This document shows positions 1-7,666 of a stretch of 64,000 bases of DNA, piece after piece; positions within the stretch are counted from its first letter, which is position 1; each line of letters starts with the position of its first letter. Below the pieces are notes generated by a model, which had not been told where the DNA came from, did not search any database, and saw nothing but the letters and a program-made list of their open reading frames with translations. This stretch comes from Pseudoduganella ginsengisoli (GTDB lineage: Bacteria; Pseudomonadota; Gammaproteobacteria; Burkholderiales; Burkholderiaceae_D), in NCBI RefSeq assembly GCF_009720865.1, contig NZ_WNLA01000005.1:1-64000 (forward strand). Direction: 5' to 3'. A program made the position numbers and the translations under genes.

Positions 1-461
1 CCGGCGCTGTGCTGGCGCTGGCGTCGCTGATGGCTGGCGCTGCCTGGCAAACCAGCACGCGCGCTGCGGCGCTGGAACAGGCCCTGGCGGCGCCGGCGGC
101 GCCATCGCCGGTGGCCCAAGCGCGCCGCAGCGAAGCCGAAACGGTCCGCATCCGGCACGTCAACCATGCAATCCGCACGCTGAATATGCCGATTGCCGCC
201 TTGCTGCGCGCCATGGAGCCGCCGCAGGATTTGCCAGTGTCGCTGCTGAACGTGCAAGTGGCGGAAGCCGAGCCGGCCACCGGGCGCGGCACGCTGCGTT
301 TGCAGGCGCAGGCTGCGGACAGCAATGATATGGCCCGCTACGTAGCGTACCTTGCCGACCGGCGGCCGTTGACGGCGGCCGTGCTGACGCAGCACGAACA
401 GGACGATACGGCGCCGGCACGTCCATATCGCTTCACGGTGGAGGTGCGATGGCAGCCTTGA
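1..461 (+). CDS. PilN-like pilus/secretion assembly protein, 5' truncated by window edge
   Basis: The frame is open from the first bases, so this is the 3' part of a longer gene whose start lies outside the window. The visible part opens with a hydrophobic run (second half of a single membrane anchor), then an Ala/Arg/Glu-rich linker, then a small alternating hydrophobic C-terminal domain ending in VEVRWQP. Its place directly before a PilO/GspM-like gene, a GspC/PilP-like gene and a secretin suggests the inner-membrane PilN (GspL C-terminal) role of linking the cytoplasmic motor to the periplasmic platform. The assignment rests mainly on gene order; the sequence itself is only weakly diagnostic. 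It overlaps the next gene by 13 bases. Confidence 0.55.
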   Translation, partial: GAVLALASLMAGAAWQTSTRAAALEQALAAPAAPSPVAQARRSEAETVRIRHVNHAIRTLNMPIAALLRAMEPPQDLPVSLLNVQVAEAEPATGRGTLRLQAQAADSNDMARYVAYLADRRPLTAAVLTQHEQDDTAPARPYRFTVEVRWQP

Positions 462-1087
462 CGTACGTGCGCCAATGGCGCGGCGCCGGCGCCGCGCTGG
501 CCTGGCGGATCCGATGTGGCGCCCGGCGCGCGCTCCGGCGCCATGGCTGGCTGCCGCTGGTGTTGCTGGCGGGCGTGCTGCTGGCCGGCGCGGCCTGGTG
601 GGTGGACGATACCCAGGGCCGCCGGCTGCAGGCATTGCAGCGGGAATCCGTGTTGCGGGACGCTGCGCGTGTGCGCGCCCCGGCCGCGCAAACGCCGCAA
701 ACAGGGACGGCAGCGCGATTACAGGCGTTTGACGATGTGCTGACACCTTATGCGGAACTGCCGGAAGTGGTCCAGGAAGTTTTGCAATTGGGGGCGCAGG
801 AAGGATTGGCCATGCAGCGCGGTGATTACCGCGAGCAGGCCGACGTGGCAGGCGGCTTTGTCCGTTACCATATGAGCCTGCCCGTTAAAGGCAACCCGCA
901 GGCCGTGCAGCGGCTGATACAGCGCGCCCTGCAAGCCCGGCGCGCGCTGGCGCTGACCAGCGTTCAATACCGGCGCGAGCGCCCGGAGTCGCTGGAAATG
1001 GAGGCGCGTATCGAGTGGGTGGTGCATGCCCGTTTGCCGGCCGGCGCCGTTGCAGCCGCGCAGGCGCTGCCGGAGGGGGCGCCATGA
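449..1087 (+). CDS. PilO/GspM-like inner-membrane assembly protein
   Basis: 212 residues: a basic N-terminus, one membrane segment at about residues 34-52 (WLPLVLLAGVLLAGAAWWV), a coiled, Gln/Arg-rich linker, and a periplasmic ferredoxin-like region from about residue 90 ending in an alternating strand pattern (LEMEARIEWVVHARL). This topology fits PilO/GspM, which pairs with PilN/GspL to form the alignment ring. The ATG at 449 is preceded by a GGAGG ribosome site at 440-444, inside the upstream gene, which implies translational coupling. The next gene starts inside its stop codon (ATGA). The family call is by topology and neighbours rather than a strong motif. Confidence 0.6.
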   Translation: MAALTYVRQWRGAGAALAWRIRCGARRALRRHGWLPLVLLAGVLLAGAAWWVDDTQGRRLQALQRESVLRDAARVRAPAAQTPQTGTAARLQAFDDVLTPYAELPEVVQEVLQLGAQEGLAMQRGDYREQADVAGGFVRYHMSLPVKGNPQAVQRLIQRALQARRALALTSVQYRRERPESLEMEARIEWVVHARLPAGAVAAAQALPEGAP

Positions 1088-1611
1088 ATGCACGGACACG
1101 CCGCGCAGGATTGATGGTGGTATTGCTGGCGACACTGCTGGCCGCCTATTGGGCGCCGCGGGATGACGCGCAGTCGGCGCTCAGTACGCCCGCCCGGCCG
1201 CAGCGGCAACCTGTTGCGGCCACGGCGGGTCCAGTTGCTTTACCGGACAGGGATGCCGAAGTGCTGGAAATCCTGCCGCGCACCGGCGAGGCGATGGCGG
1301 AAAACGTCTTTGCCGCGCCACGGCCGGTACAGCCGGTGGCCGCGCCTGTTGCCGCAACAGCGCCGCCGCCCCCGCCATCGCAGCCGGTGGCGCCGGTGGC
1401 GCCGCCCCCGCCATTCCAGGTGCTGGGCCGCGCCGTCGAGGATGGCCAGGTCACGCTGTTCCTGCGCTGGGGCGACCGTACGATCCTGGCCAAGGTGGGG
1501 GACACGGTCGAAGGCCAGTACCGATTGGATAGTGAAGATGGGCGCATCTTGCAGATACGTTATCTCCCGTTGGATCAACCGCAACATTTGACGATAAGTG
1601 CAGGTAAGTAA
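1084..1611 (+). CDS. GspC/PilP-like periplasmic linker protein
   Basis: 175 residues with one N-terminal membrane segment (about residues 8-23), a long Pro/Ala-rich periplasmic linker (runs of PPPPP and PVAPVAPPPP at about 100-120) and a compact C-terminal beta domain (FQVLGRAVEDGQVTLFL...) resembling the HR domain of GspC and the PilP beta-sandwich, which dock onto the secretin. The ATG at 1084 overlaps the previous stop as ATGA; a longer frame from 1015 exists but would run through the preceding gene. The secretin GTG follows its stop codon with no gap. The product probably bridges the PilN/PilO platform and the outer-membrane secretin. Confidence 0.6.
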   Translation: MNARTRRAGLMVVLLATLLAAYWAPRDDAQSALSTPARPQRQPVAATAGPVALPDRDAEVLEILPRTGEAMAENVFAAPRPVQPVAAPVAATAPPPPPSQPVAPVAPPPPFQVLGRAVEDGQVTLFLRWGDRTILAKVGDTVEGQYRLDSEDGRILQIRYLPLDQPQHLTISAGK

Positions 1612-3729
1612 GTGAATCAACATGACAAGCAGGGTTTCCGGTATGCGCCGTGGCGGTGGGCGATCGCCGCACTGTGCGCCGCTTCGCTGGCTGGATGCGC
1701 CGGTCCGCGCGCGTTCCGCGAAGGACAGGGATTGCTGGCCGCCGGCCAGTATGAGCAGGGCCTGGCACAACTGGAAGCCGCCGTGCAGCACGAGCCCGGC
1801 AACGGTGAATACCGCCTGGCGCTGGCCAGCCAGCGCACGTCCGTGATCAATCGTTTGCTGGCAGCGGCGGATATGGCCAGGAGCGAAGGACGTGCGGACG
1901 AGGCGCGCCAGTATTTCGCGCGGGTGCAATCCATTGAGCCGGCCAACGCCATGGCGCGCCAGGGCTTGCAAAACCTGGCGATGGACCGTCAGCATGAAAC
2001 GCTGGCCAGGGAAGCGGCGCAACTGGTGGAAGAAGGCAGCCCGGCCAGCCTGCTGCAGGCGCAGGATAAACTGCGCCAGGTCTTGGCCGAGAACCCGTTC
2101 CAGCGCCAGGCGCTGGCCGTGAAAGAACGGTTCGACGAATTGCATGGCCGGCAGGCGCGCACGGATGCGCGGCTGTCTGCACGCTTCCAGAAGCCGATTA
2201 CGCTGGAATTCCAGGATGCACCGCTGCGCACTATCCTCGATGCGATTGCGCAGATGGCGGGCCTGAACATTTTTTATGACGCCGATGTGCGTCCGGACTT
2301 GAAGGGTACGTTGCGGGCCAAGGACATGTCGGTGGAGGACTGCCTGAACCTGCTGCTGACGACCAGCCAGTTGCGCCAGAAAGTACTGAGCCAGAATGCG
2401 GTCCTGATTTATCCGAATGCCCAGCAAAAGGTCAAGGATTACCAAACGCTGGTGGTGCGCACGTTTATCCTGGCCAATGCCGACGTCAAGGCAGTGGCGA
2501 ACAGCATCAAGACCATCGTTAAAACCCAGGACCTGGTGGTCGATGAGCGCCTCGGCATGCTGATCATGCGCGATACCCCCGAGGCCGTGCGCCTGGCCGA
2601 ACGCCTGGTCGCGTTGCAGGATGTCGGCGATCCCGAAGTCGTGCTGGACGTGGAAATCGTTGAAGTCAAACGTTCCCGCCTGCTGGAATTGGGTATCCAA
2701 TGGCCGACCCAGCTGGCATTGTCGCCATTACAGCTGGATAAAACCCCTTTAACGCTGCGTAACTTGCGCGGCATCCGTTCCGCGACCACGGCGGCGACGA
2801 TCGACAGCCTCCGGATCAATGCCCGCAAGGAAGACCAGGATGGCAATATTCTGGCCAATCCCCGCATCCGTGTGCGCAACAAGGAAAAGGCCAAAGTGAC
2901 CATCGGCGACCGGGTTCCGGTCATCACGACCACGTCCACCAACCTGGCCGTCACTGAATCCGTCAATTACCTGGATGTCGGGCTGAAGCTGGAAGTGGAG
3001 CCGACGATTTCGCTGGACGATGAAGTGGCCATCAAGGTTGGGTTGGAAGTGTCGAACCTGGTGCGTGAAGTGATCAGCAAGACCGGTACCTTGTCGTACC
3101 AGATTGGCGCCCGCAGCGCCAACACCGTGCTGCGCCTGAAACATGGTGAAACCCAGGTGCTGGCTGGCCTGATCAGCGACGAGGACCGCTCGAATGCCAA
3201 CAAGGTGCCTGGCGCCGGGGAGTTGCCGCTGCTGGGCCGGTTGTTCGGCAGCCAGAAGGATGATGCGCAGCGGACGGAAATCCTGCTGTCCATTACACCC
3301 CGTATCGTGCGCGCCATACGGCGGCCGGAACTGCCGGCAGCGGAATTTGATGCGGGTACGGAAGCGCTGGCCGGGGCCAAGCCGTTGACGCTGGCGCCAG
3401 TTGTTGGCGCCGTCCCGGCACAACCGGCAGCGGCACAACCGGCAGCGGCACAGCCGGCAGCGGCACAACCGGCAGCGGCACAACCGGCAGCGGCACAACC
3501 GGCAGCGGCACAACCGGCAGCAGCACAGCCAGCCACAGCACAGCCAGCCGCAGCACAGCCAGCCGCAGCACAGCCAGCCGCAGCACAGCCGGCGGCACCG
3601 TTGTCGGAAACCGCATCCCCGCCGGGCGCCTGGTCTCCATCCAAGGCGCCGGCTGTTGCACCATTACCGGTGCCGCCATCGCCAGCGCCGGTGCCCATTA
3701 CTGCCAAAGGCAAGACGGGACACTCATGA
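1612..3729 (+). CDS. Outer-membrane secretin (GspD/PilQ/MshL type), lipoprotein
   Basis: 705 residues forming the outer-membrane channel of a type II secretion or type IV pilus-like machine. A lipobox LAGC with Cys29 marks it as a lipoprotein. Residues about 35-165 are helical and TPR-like, about 193-225 is an STN/N0 domain (ITLEFQDAPLRTILDAI), about 276-335 an N1 domain, and the secretin core runs to about residue 580 with the signature VPGAGELPLLGRLFG near residue 531. The C-terminus (about 600-705) is low-complexity, with a run of QPAAA pentapeptides. It starts with GTG directly after the preceding TAA. A TPR-like N-terminus with a lipid anchor recalls MshL/TadD-like secretins rather than classical GspD. 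Confidence 0.88.
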   Translation: MNQHDKQGFRYAPWRWAIAALCAASLAGCAGPRAFREGQGLLAAGQYEQGLAQLEAAVQHEPGNGEYRLALASQRTSVINRLLAAADMARSEGRADEARQYFARVQSIEPANAMARQGLQNLAMDRQHETLAREAAQLVEEGSPASLLQAQDKLRQVLAENPFQRQALAVKERFDELHGRQARTDARLSARFQKPITLEFQDAPLRTILDAIAQMAGLNIFYDADVRPDLKGTLRAKDMSVEDCLNLLLTTSQLRQKVLSQNAVLIYPNAQQKVKDYQTLVVRTFILANADVKAVANSIKTIVKTQDLVVDERLGMLIMRDTPEAVRLAERLVALQDVGDPEVVLDVEIVEVKRSRLLELGIQWPTQLALSPLQLDKTPLTLRNLRGIRSATTAATIDSLRINARKEDQDGNILANPRIRVRNKEKAKVTIGDRVPVITTTSTNLAVTESVNYLDVGLKLEVEPTISLDDEVAIKVGLEVSNLVREVISKTGTLSYQIGARSANTVLRLKHGETQVLAGLISDEDRSNANKVPGAGELPLLGRLFGSQKDDAQRTEILLSITPRIVRAIRRPELPAAEFDAGTEALAGAKPLTLAPVVGAVPAQPAAAQPAAAQPAAAQPAAAQPAAAQPAAAQPAAAQPATAQPAAAQPAAAQPAAAQPAAPLSETASPPGAWSPSKAPAVAPLPVPPSPAPVPITAKGKTGHS
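3421..3600 (+). repeat. 15-bp tandem repeat encoding QPAAA (VNTR-like)
   Basis: Eleven full 15-bp units followed by a partial one, all in frame within the secretin gene. Early units read CAACCGGCAGCGGCA and late ones CAGCCAGCCGCAGCA, so two sequence variants are homogenised in blocks, as expected from unequal exchange or slippage. Each unit encodes Gln-Pro-Ala-Ala-Ala, giving a flexible extended tail. Confidence 0.95.
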
Positions 3730-4217
3730 CTGCAGTTTGCCGCCGCGTATCCCAGCAAGGCTTTACGTTCATTGAATTGATGATGACGCTGGCCATCATG
3801 GGGGTGCTGGCCATGCTGGCGGTACCCACCGCGCAAGTGGCGGTCAAGCGTCAGCAAGAATATGAACTGCGCGCCGCGCTGATACAGATCCGGGAAGCAA
3901 TCGACGCTTACAAACGTGCCGCCGAACAGGGCCGGATCATGATGAAAATCGGCGATAGCGGCTATCCGCCGTCGCTGAATGTGCTGGTGGACGGGGTGGT
4001 GGACCAGCGCAGCCCTACGCGGCAGCGCCTGTATTTTCTGAGGCGCTTGCCGGCCGATCCCTTCAATGCAGGTCAAGCTATCCGTCCGGCGGAAAGCTGG
4101 GGGGTGCGCAGCTATGCTTCGCCACCGGACGCACCGAGCGAAGGCCGCGATGTTTTTGACGTGTACTCGAAATCCGGGGGAACGGGATTGAACGGCGTCC
4201 CGTATCGCGCATGGTGA
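3726..4217 (+). CDS. Type II secretion-type pseudopilin (GspG-like)
   Basis: 163 residues. A short leader ends in QQG followed by FTFIEL, the type IV prepilin peptidase site with Gly at -1, Phe at +1 and the conserved Glu at +5, then a hydrophobic helix of about 20 residues. The remainder looks like a globular pseudopilin head (YELRAALIQIREAIDAYKRA, then DPFN and SKSGGTGLNG near the end), similar to GspG but without an obvious calcium-site signature. It overlaps the secretin stop codon as ATGA, so it belongs to the same operon. Its likely role is a subunit of the periplasmic pseudopilus. Confidence 0.8.
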   Translation: MTAVCRRVSQQGFTFIELMMTLAIMGVLAMLAVPTAQVAVKRQQEYELRAALIQIREAIDAYKRAAEQGRIMMKIGDSGYPPSLNVLVDGVVDQRSPTRQRLYFLRRLPADPFNAGQAIRPAESWGVRSYASPPDAPSEGRDVFDVYSKSGGTGLNGVPYRAW

Positions 4218-4591
4218 ACCGGCCTGCGCGCGGCTTTACGCTGATCGAACTGTTGACCGTGATGGCCATCATTGCGCTGCTGACCACCGTGGCCGTACCG
4301 CGTTACTGGGGAACCATTACACGCGCCCGGGAATTTGCGTTGCGCGACAGTTTGGCATCCATGCGCCGCTCGATTGACCGCTACCACGCTGACCAGGGAC
4401 GCTACCCCAGTTCCCTGAAGGAGCTGGTTGAGCGGCGCTACCTGCGCGCCGTGCCAGTGGACCCGATCACGGAATCGCCCGCCAGCTGGGTCTTGTTGCC
4501 CTCCACGGATCCGGACAGTTCCGGCGTGGCGGACGTGCGCAGCGGCGCCGAAGGGGAGGGCCGGGATGGCATACCGTATGCGGCGTACTAA
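4211..4591 (+). CDS. Type II secretion-type pseudopilin, second copy
   Basis: 126 residues with a textbook prepilin site: the short leader MVNRPARG is followed by FTLIEL (Glu at +5) and a hydrophobic helix (LTVMAIIALLTTVAVP). The head keeps the GspG-style pattern of an early amphipathic helix, a DQGRYPSSLKEL loop and a C-terminal DVRSG...GIPYAAY segment very like the end of the preceding protein, so the two probably arose by duplication. It overlaps the upstream gene by 7 bases and is itself overlapped by the next, which indicates coupled translation. Confidence 0.8.
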   Translation: MVNRPARGFTLIELLTVMAIIALLTTVAVPRYWGTITRAREFALRDSLASMRRSIDRYHADQGRYPSSLKELVERRYLRAVPVDPITESPASWVLLPSTDPDSSGVADVRSGAEGEGRDGIPYAAY

Positions 4592-5075
4592 AGCGCGGCT
4601 GGGCCGGCGCTCGGCCGGCTGGGCATATATGTGGACACTGATTGTCGTGGCCCTGGTGGGGCTGGCCGGTACGTATGCGCTGGAGATCGACGCCACGATC
4701 AGTCAGCGCGAGAGGGAAAAAGAATTATTGTTTATTGGCCACCAATTCCGTATGGCGCTGCAACGGTACCGCGAGGCAACGCCTGCAAACGGCCGGCCCT
4801 ATCCTGCTTCGCTGGAAGAGTTGCTGGATGATCGCCGCAGCGGAATGGCGCACCGGCATCTGAGAAAGATTTTTGTTGATCCGATGACGAAAAAGGCGCT
4901 GTGGGGCATGGTATGGCTGGATGGCCGCATCGTCGGGATCTATTCCTTGTCGGCACAGGCGCCCGTCAAGCGCGATGGCTTCGAGCAGGACGATGCGGCG
5001 TTTAAAAATGCTTCCCATTACAGCGACTGGAAGTTCCTGGTCAGCCCGGAAATGCAGACCGGGGCGAAGCGGTGA
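4566..5075 (+). CDS. Pseudopilin-like protein lacking the +5 glutamate
   Basis: 169 residues from the ATG at 4566; longer frames begin inside the preceding gene and are less likely. A basic leader (MAYRMRRTKARLGRRSAG) precedes WAYMWTLIVVALVGLAG, a pilin-type membrane helix, and then a head with the same DEL/YPASLEELL and DP(M/F)TKK pattern as the other pseudopilins. If cleavage occurs after AG, position +5 is Trp rather than Glu, as in tip-type minor pseudopilins that cap the pilus. It is the last gene of the secretion-like operon in this window; about 95 bases of noncoding DNA follow before the next gene. Confidence 0.65.
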   Translation: MAYRMRRTKARLGRRSAGWAYMWTLIVVALVGLAGTYALEIDATISQREREKELLFIGHQFRMALQRYREATPANGRPYPASLEELLDDRRSGMAHRHLRKIFVDPMTKKALWGMVWLDGRIVGIYSLSAQAPVKRDGFEQDDAAFKNASHYSDWKFLVSPEMQTGAKR

Positions 5076-5170
5076 GCAGGCATCGCTACACGCCGGTACC
5101 TGGGCCGGGCTGCCTTTTCGTTGTCTGGGTGTTAGTATCGTAACCATTCATCACCCTATACAGGATTGCC

Positions 5171-5596
5171 ATGGCCGTCGCCACTTTGCATATCGACGTT
5201 GTTTCCGCCGAAGGTCAATATTTTTCCGGTCCCGCCACGTTTGTCGTGCTGCCGGGAGAACAGGGTGAATTGGGTATTTATCCGCGCCATACGCCGCTGA
5301 TTACCCGCATCCGGCCCGGCGTGGTCCGCATTCAAAAACCGGGCTCAGGCGACGAGGAATTCCTGTTCGTGGCGGGCGGTATTTTGGAAGTACAGCCGGA
5401 CAATATTACTGTGCTGGCCGATACGGTGATCCGGGGGAAAGACCTGGATGAAGCACGGGCCAATGAAGCCCGCAAACTCGCGGAAGAACAATTGGCGCAT
5501 CACAGCGGCCAAATTGATTATGCGAAGGTGCAGGCGGAATTGGCGGTTGCCGTTGCGCAACTGGCGGCCATTGCACGCTGGCGAGCCAAGCACTAA
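5171..5596 (+). CDS. atpC: Orphan F-type ATP synthase epsilon subunit
   Basis: 141 residues, the usual length for epsilon. The N-terminal beta barrel shows the family hallmarks [18 protein letters not shown] and [19 protein letters not shown], and the C-terminal helical hairpin ([18 protein letters not shown] ... [15 protein letters not shown]) is present, so the protein looks intact. In F1 this subunit joins the rotor stalk and inhibits ATP hydrolysis. What is odd is the place: neither atpD nor any other atp gene is nearby; the gene sits between a pseudopilin and a peptidase-like gene. It is probably an extra, divergent copy beside a normal atp operon elsewhere. AGGA lies upstream of the ATG at 5171. 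Confidence 0.9.
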   Translation: MAVATLHIDVVSAEGQYFSGPATFVVLPGEQGELGIYPRHTPLITRIRPGVVRIQKPGSGDEEFLFVAGGILEVQPDNITVLADTVIRGKDLDEARANEARKLAEEQLAHHSGQIDYAKVQAELAVAVAQLAAIARWRAKH

Positions 5597-5598
5597 TG

Positions 5599-5627
5599 TT
5601 GATTTGATAACATTGGCGTGTCATAAT
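5599..5627 (+). promoter_or_regulatory. Candidate sigma-70 promoter for the peptidase-like gene
   Basis: TTGATT at 5599-5604, a 17-base spacer and CATAAT at 5622-5627. Transcription would start near 5634, about 19 bases before the ATG at 5653. Recognised by eye only. Confidence 0.45.
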
Positions 5628-5652
5628 TTGCTTTTAATCAACGAAAGCACGG

Positions 5653-6600
5653 ATGAAACGCTTGCTGTTAATAACTCTGCTGTTGTGCACAGCCGTGGCC
5701 AGTGCTGGCGAACCGGTGAAAGTCACCAACCTGGCGCGCGATTTCGTGACTTTCTGGGACGCTACCCAGGATATGGCGGAAAACGAACGGGTCGCAGCGT
5801 TCCACCGTGACGTCGGCAGCAAATTCCCCGCGTTTTACGGGCTGCAGCGCTTTGGTCCCAAAGCCACCGCAACCGAGCGGGACCGCCACATTGCCAGCGT
5901 TATTGCAGGCTTTGGAAAGTGGCGCCAAGCCTACCTGGCCAAGATTGGCCAGTTTGATGCGGAACTGCCTCGCCATATGGCCACGTTTTCGCGCGCTTTC
6001 CCTGATTTCCAGCTCCCGGTACCGTTGTACCTGTTGCATTCGCTGGGCGAAATGGATGGCGGCCCCCGTGAACTGGAGGGCAAGCATTACCTGATTTTCG
6101 GGGCCGACATGATGACGGCCTTGCATGGCAACGGTAACGAGGCGGCCTTCTTCCACCATGAACTGTTCCATATCCATCACAACGTTCGGGCTCCCGAATG
6201 CGAAGGGCAGGGGATGTGGCAGCCATTATGGCGGGAAGGATTGGCAACCTATGTTTCGCAAGCGTTGAATCCTGACGCGACGGAATCGGAAATGCTGCTG
6301 ACTTTCCCGGAAGGCAGTTTGCCGAAAGTAAAAGCCACGCTATATGCATCGCTGGCGCATTTGGAAACCGTGCTTGATAACAGCGACGATGCGCTGTATG
6401 GGCCGTTATTTAGCACTCGACGCGATAACACGGGCCTGGCGCCGCGCCGCGGTTATTACCTGGGCTACCTCGTGGCGCGTGAAATCGGGAAAACCCGCGA
6501 TTTGCAAACCTTGGCGAGCCTTGATTGCCAACAAGCCCGGCAACTTGTCGTCGATACTGTGCACAAATTAAAGCAGGCTGCCCAGTCCGCCTCTAATTAA
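5653..6600 (+). CDS. Putative secreted zinc metallopeptidase-like protein
   Basis: 315 residues with a clear signal peptide (MKRLLLITLLLCTAVASAG). The central region contains FFHHELFHIHH, which includes a zincin-type HExxH motif (HELFH), followed about 25-30 residues later by WREGLATYVSQ, where the Glu is well placed as a third zinc ligand, as in predicted gluzincins. A periplasmic or secreted peptidase is therefore likely, substrate unknown. The overall sequence does not match a family that I can name with certainty; a DUF2268-like relation is possible. The gene has its own candidate promoter and converges with a lipoprotein gene, their 3' ends overlapping by 4 bases. Confidence 0.55.
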   Translation: MKRLLLITLLLCTAVASAGEPVKVTNLARDFVTFWDATQDMAENERVAAFHRDVGSKFPAFYGLQRFGPKATATERDRHIASVIAGFGKWRQAYLAKIGQFDAELPRHMATFSRAFPDFQLPVPLYLLHSLGEMDGGPRELEGKHYLIFGADMMTALHGNGNEAAFFHHELFHIHHNVRAPECEGQGMWQPLWREGLATYVSQALNPDATESEMLLTFPEGSLPKVKATLYASLAHLETVLDNSDDALYGPLFSTRRDNTGLAPRRGYYLGYLVAREIGKTRDLQTLASLDCQQARQLVVDTVHKLKQAAQSASN

Positions 6601-7148
6601 CTGCACATGCCATAAGTTTTACGGTCTTCAAAATACCGGTACGTAAATGTTCGTACCGGATAGCGTTCATTCTTGATTTTCATATCAGGCAGCATGAAAT
6701 CAAAGCGCTCCGGCAATTTCCCCTTGAAATGCAATTTAAAACGGTATTGCGTCGTATCCGAGGTGCCGATACCCGTCATCAATACCGGAACTTGTTCAAT
6801 CACATCGACTATTTCCGGCCGGCCCTCCGTACCACGGCGATAAATCGTCACCAATTCACCGTTGGCTAATGGCGGACCTTTAGGAGCACTGATTTTAAAT
6901 GCACGGCTGGTGAATTGCGCCATGCCGCCACGGGGCACCATATAGACGACATTGATTTCCACGCCACCGTCCGGCAATGCTATGGGCGGCGTCGCAGTGA
7001 CAGTAATATTTTCGGGCAGTGCAAATGTCGAACCCTCTTCCCATTTACTGCATGCCGGTGTCGTGGCTTGGTATAACTGTACCGGCTGGTAATCATTGCC
7101 ACAGGCGGCAAGCGTCAGCAATACAGCAAGTGATGCCCAGTTACGCAT
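6597..7148 (-). CDS. Hypothetical lipoprotein
   Basis: 183 residues. The N-terminus MRNWASLAVLLTLAACGND is a lipoprotein signal with lipobox LAAC; Asp at +3 after Cys (C-G-N-D) does not occupy the +2 position, so outer-membrane sorting is plausible. The mature part is mostly beta strand and ends in FEDRKTYGMCS; I do not recognise a domain. A GAGGAT ribosome site precedes the ATG. The gene lies 10 bases downstream of the VOC gene on the same strand and may share its transcript. Function unknown. Confidence 0.7.
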   Translation of the reverse strand: MRNWASLAVLLTLAACGNDYQPVQLYQATTPACSKWEEGSTFALPENITVTATPPIALPDGGVEINVVYMVPRGGMAQFTSRAFKISAPKGPPLANGELVTIYRRGTEGRPEIVDVIEQVPVLMTGIGTSDTTQYRFKLHFKGKLPERFDFMLPDMKIKNERYPVRTFTYRYFEDRKTYGMCS

Positions 7149-7158
7149 AACGATCCTC

Positions 7159-7524
7159 TCAGCGCTTTTCTTCCATCAATGCCAGTAAATGGCCATCGGG
7201 GTCGCGGAAAAACGCCATCCATAATTCATGATCCGGCATTTTAGCAATTAAATGCGGATCACCATCAAATTGTACGCCGCGGGCTTTCAAGATCGCCGCC
7301 ATGGCTTCAATTTCTTCCACATAGAAATAATGGCAGACCCCGGCGCCCGGCTGGACTGCTTTAGGCGTACCTTCCAGCATCAAACGCACCCCGCCGCAAT
7401 CAAAAAATACCAGGTCGCCATAACGGAACAGTTTATTCAAACCCAGCGTGCCGCCATAAAACGCTTCTGCGCGGTTGGCGTCGGAAACAGGCAAGGCAAT
7501 TTGACCGATGCGGGATAAAGCCAT
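7159..7524 (-). CDS. VOC family (glyoxalase/bleomycin-resistance fold) protein
   Basis: 121 residues, the size of a single VOC domain pair. It opens with the typical SRIGQIALPVSDANRAEAFY and has GLNKLFRYGDLVFFDCGGVRLML followed by the second beta-alpha-beta module ending in AFFRDPDGHLLALM, the region where the metal-binding Glu usually sits just before the end (here LALMEEKR). Members act as lyases, dioxygenases or binding proteins, and the substrate cannot be told from sequence. GGAGAA lies upstream of the ATG. The lipoprotein gene follows directly. Confidence 0.85.
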   Translation of the reverse strand: MALSRIGQIALPVSDANRAEAFYGGTLGLNKLFRYGDLVFFDCGGVRLMLEGTPKAVQPGAGVCHYFYVEEIEAMAAILKARGVQFDGDPHLIAKMPDHELWMAFFRDPDGHLLALMEEKR

Positions 7525-7623
7525 GGGATTCTCCGGTTCATGTGGGGGATGCCCAGTTTACTGGTTCTTGTACCATAAATCAGCATGATTGCGCTAACTT
7601 CTGGCATAAAACAGTGCTTTTCA

Positions 7624-7654
7624 CCCCTGAAAGGTCCAACCGGGACTTCAGGGG
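7624..7654. other. Stem-loop downstream of the rsgA-like gene
   Basis: CCCCTGAA (7624-7631) pairs perfectly with TTCAGGGG (7647-7654), with a further inner GTCC/GGAC pairing. It lies just past the stop of the minus-strand rsgA-like gene, but no T run follows on either strand, so a factor-independent terminator is not supported; it may stabilise a 3' end. Confidence 0.4.
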
Positions 7655-7666
7655 CGCCGCTGGTGC

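Noticed and set aside
1240..2700. A long open frame on the minus strand across the secretin genes
   Set aside because: It lies antisense to strongly supported secretin and GspC-like coding sequence, has unusual composition (many His, Gln, Arg) and no recognisable domain; such frames are common in GC-rich DNA.
3421..3600. Tandem repeat considered as a CRISPR array
   Set aside because: Units are 15 bp without spacers and translate in frame to QPAAA inside the secretin, so this is a coding VNTR.
7624..7654. Rho-independent terminator
   Set aside because: The stem is good but there is no T tract on either strand after it.
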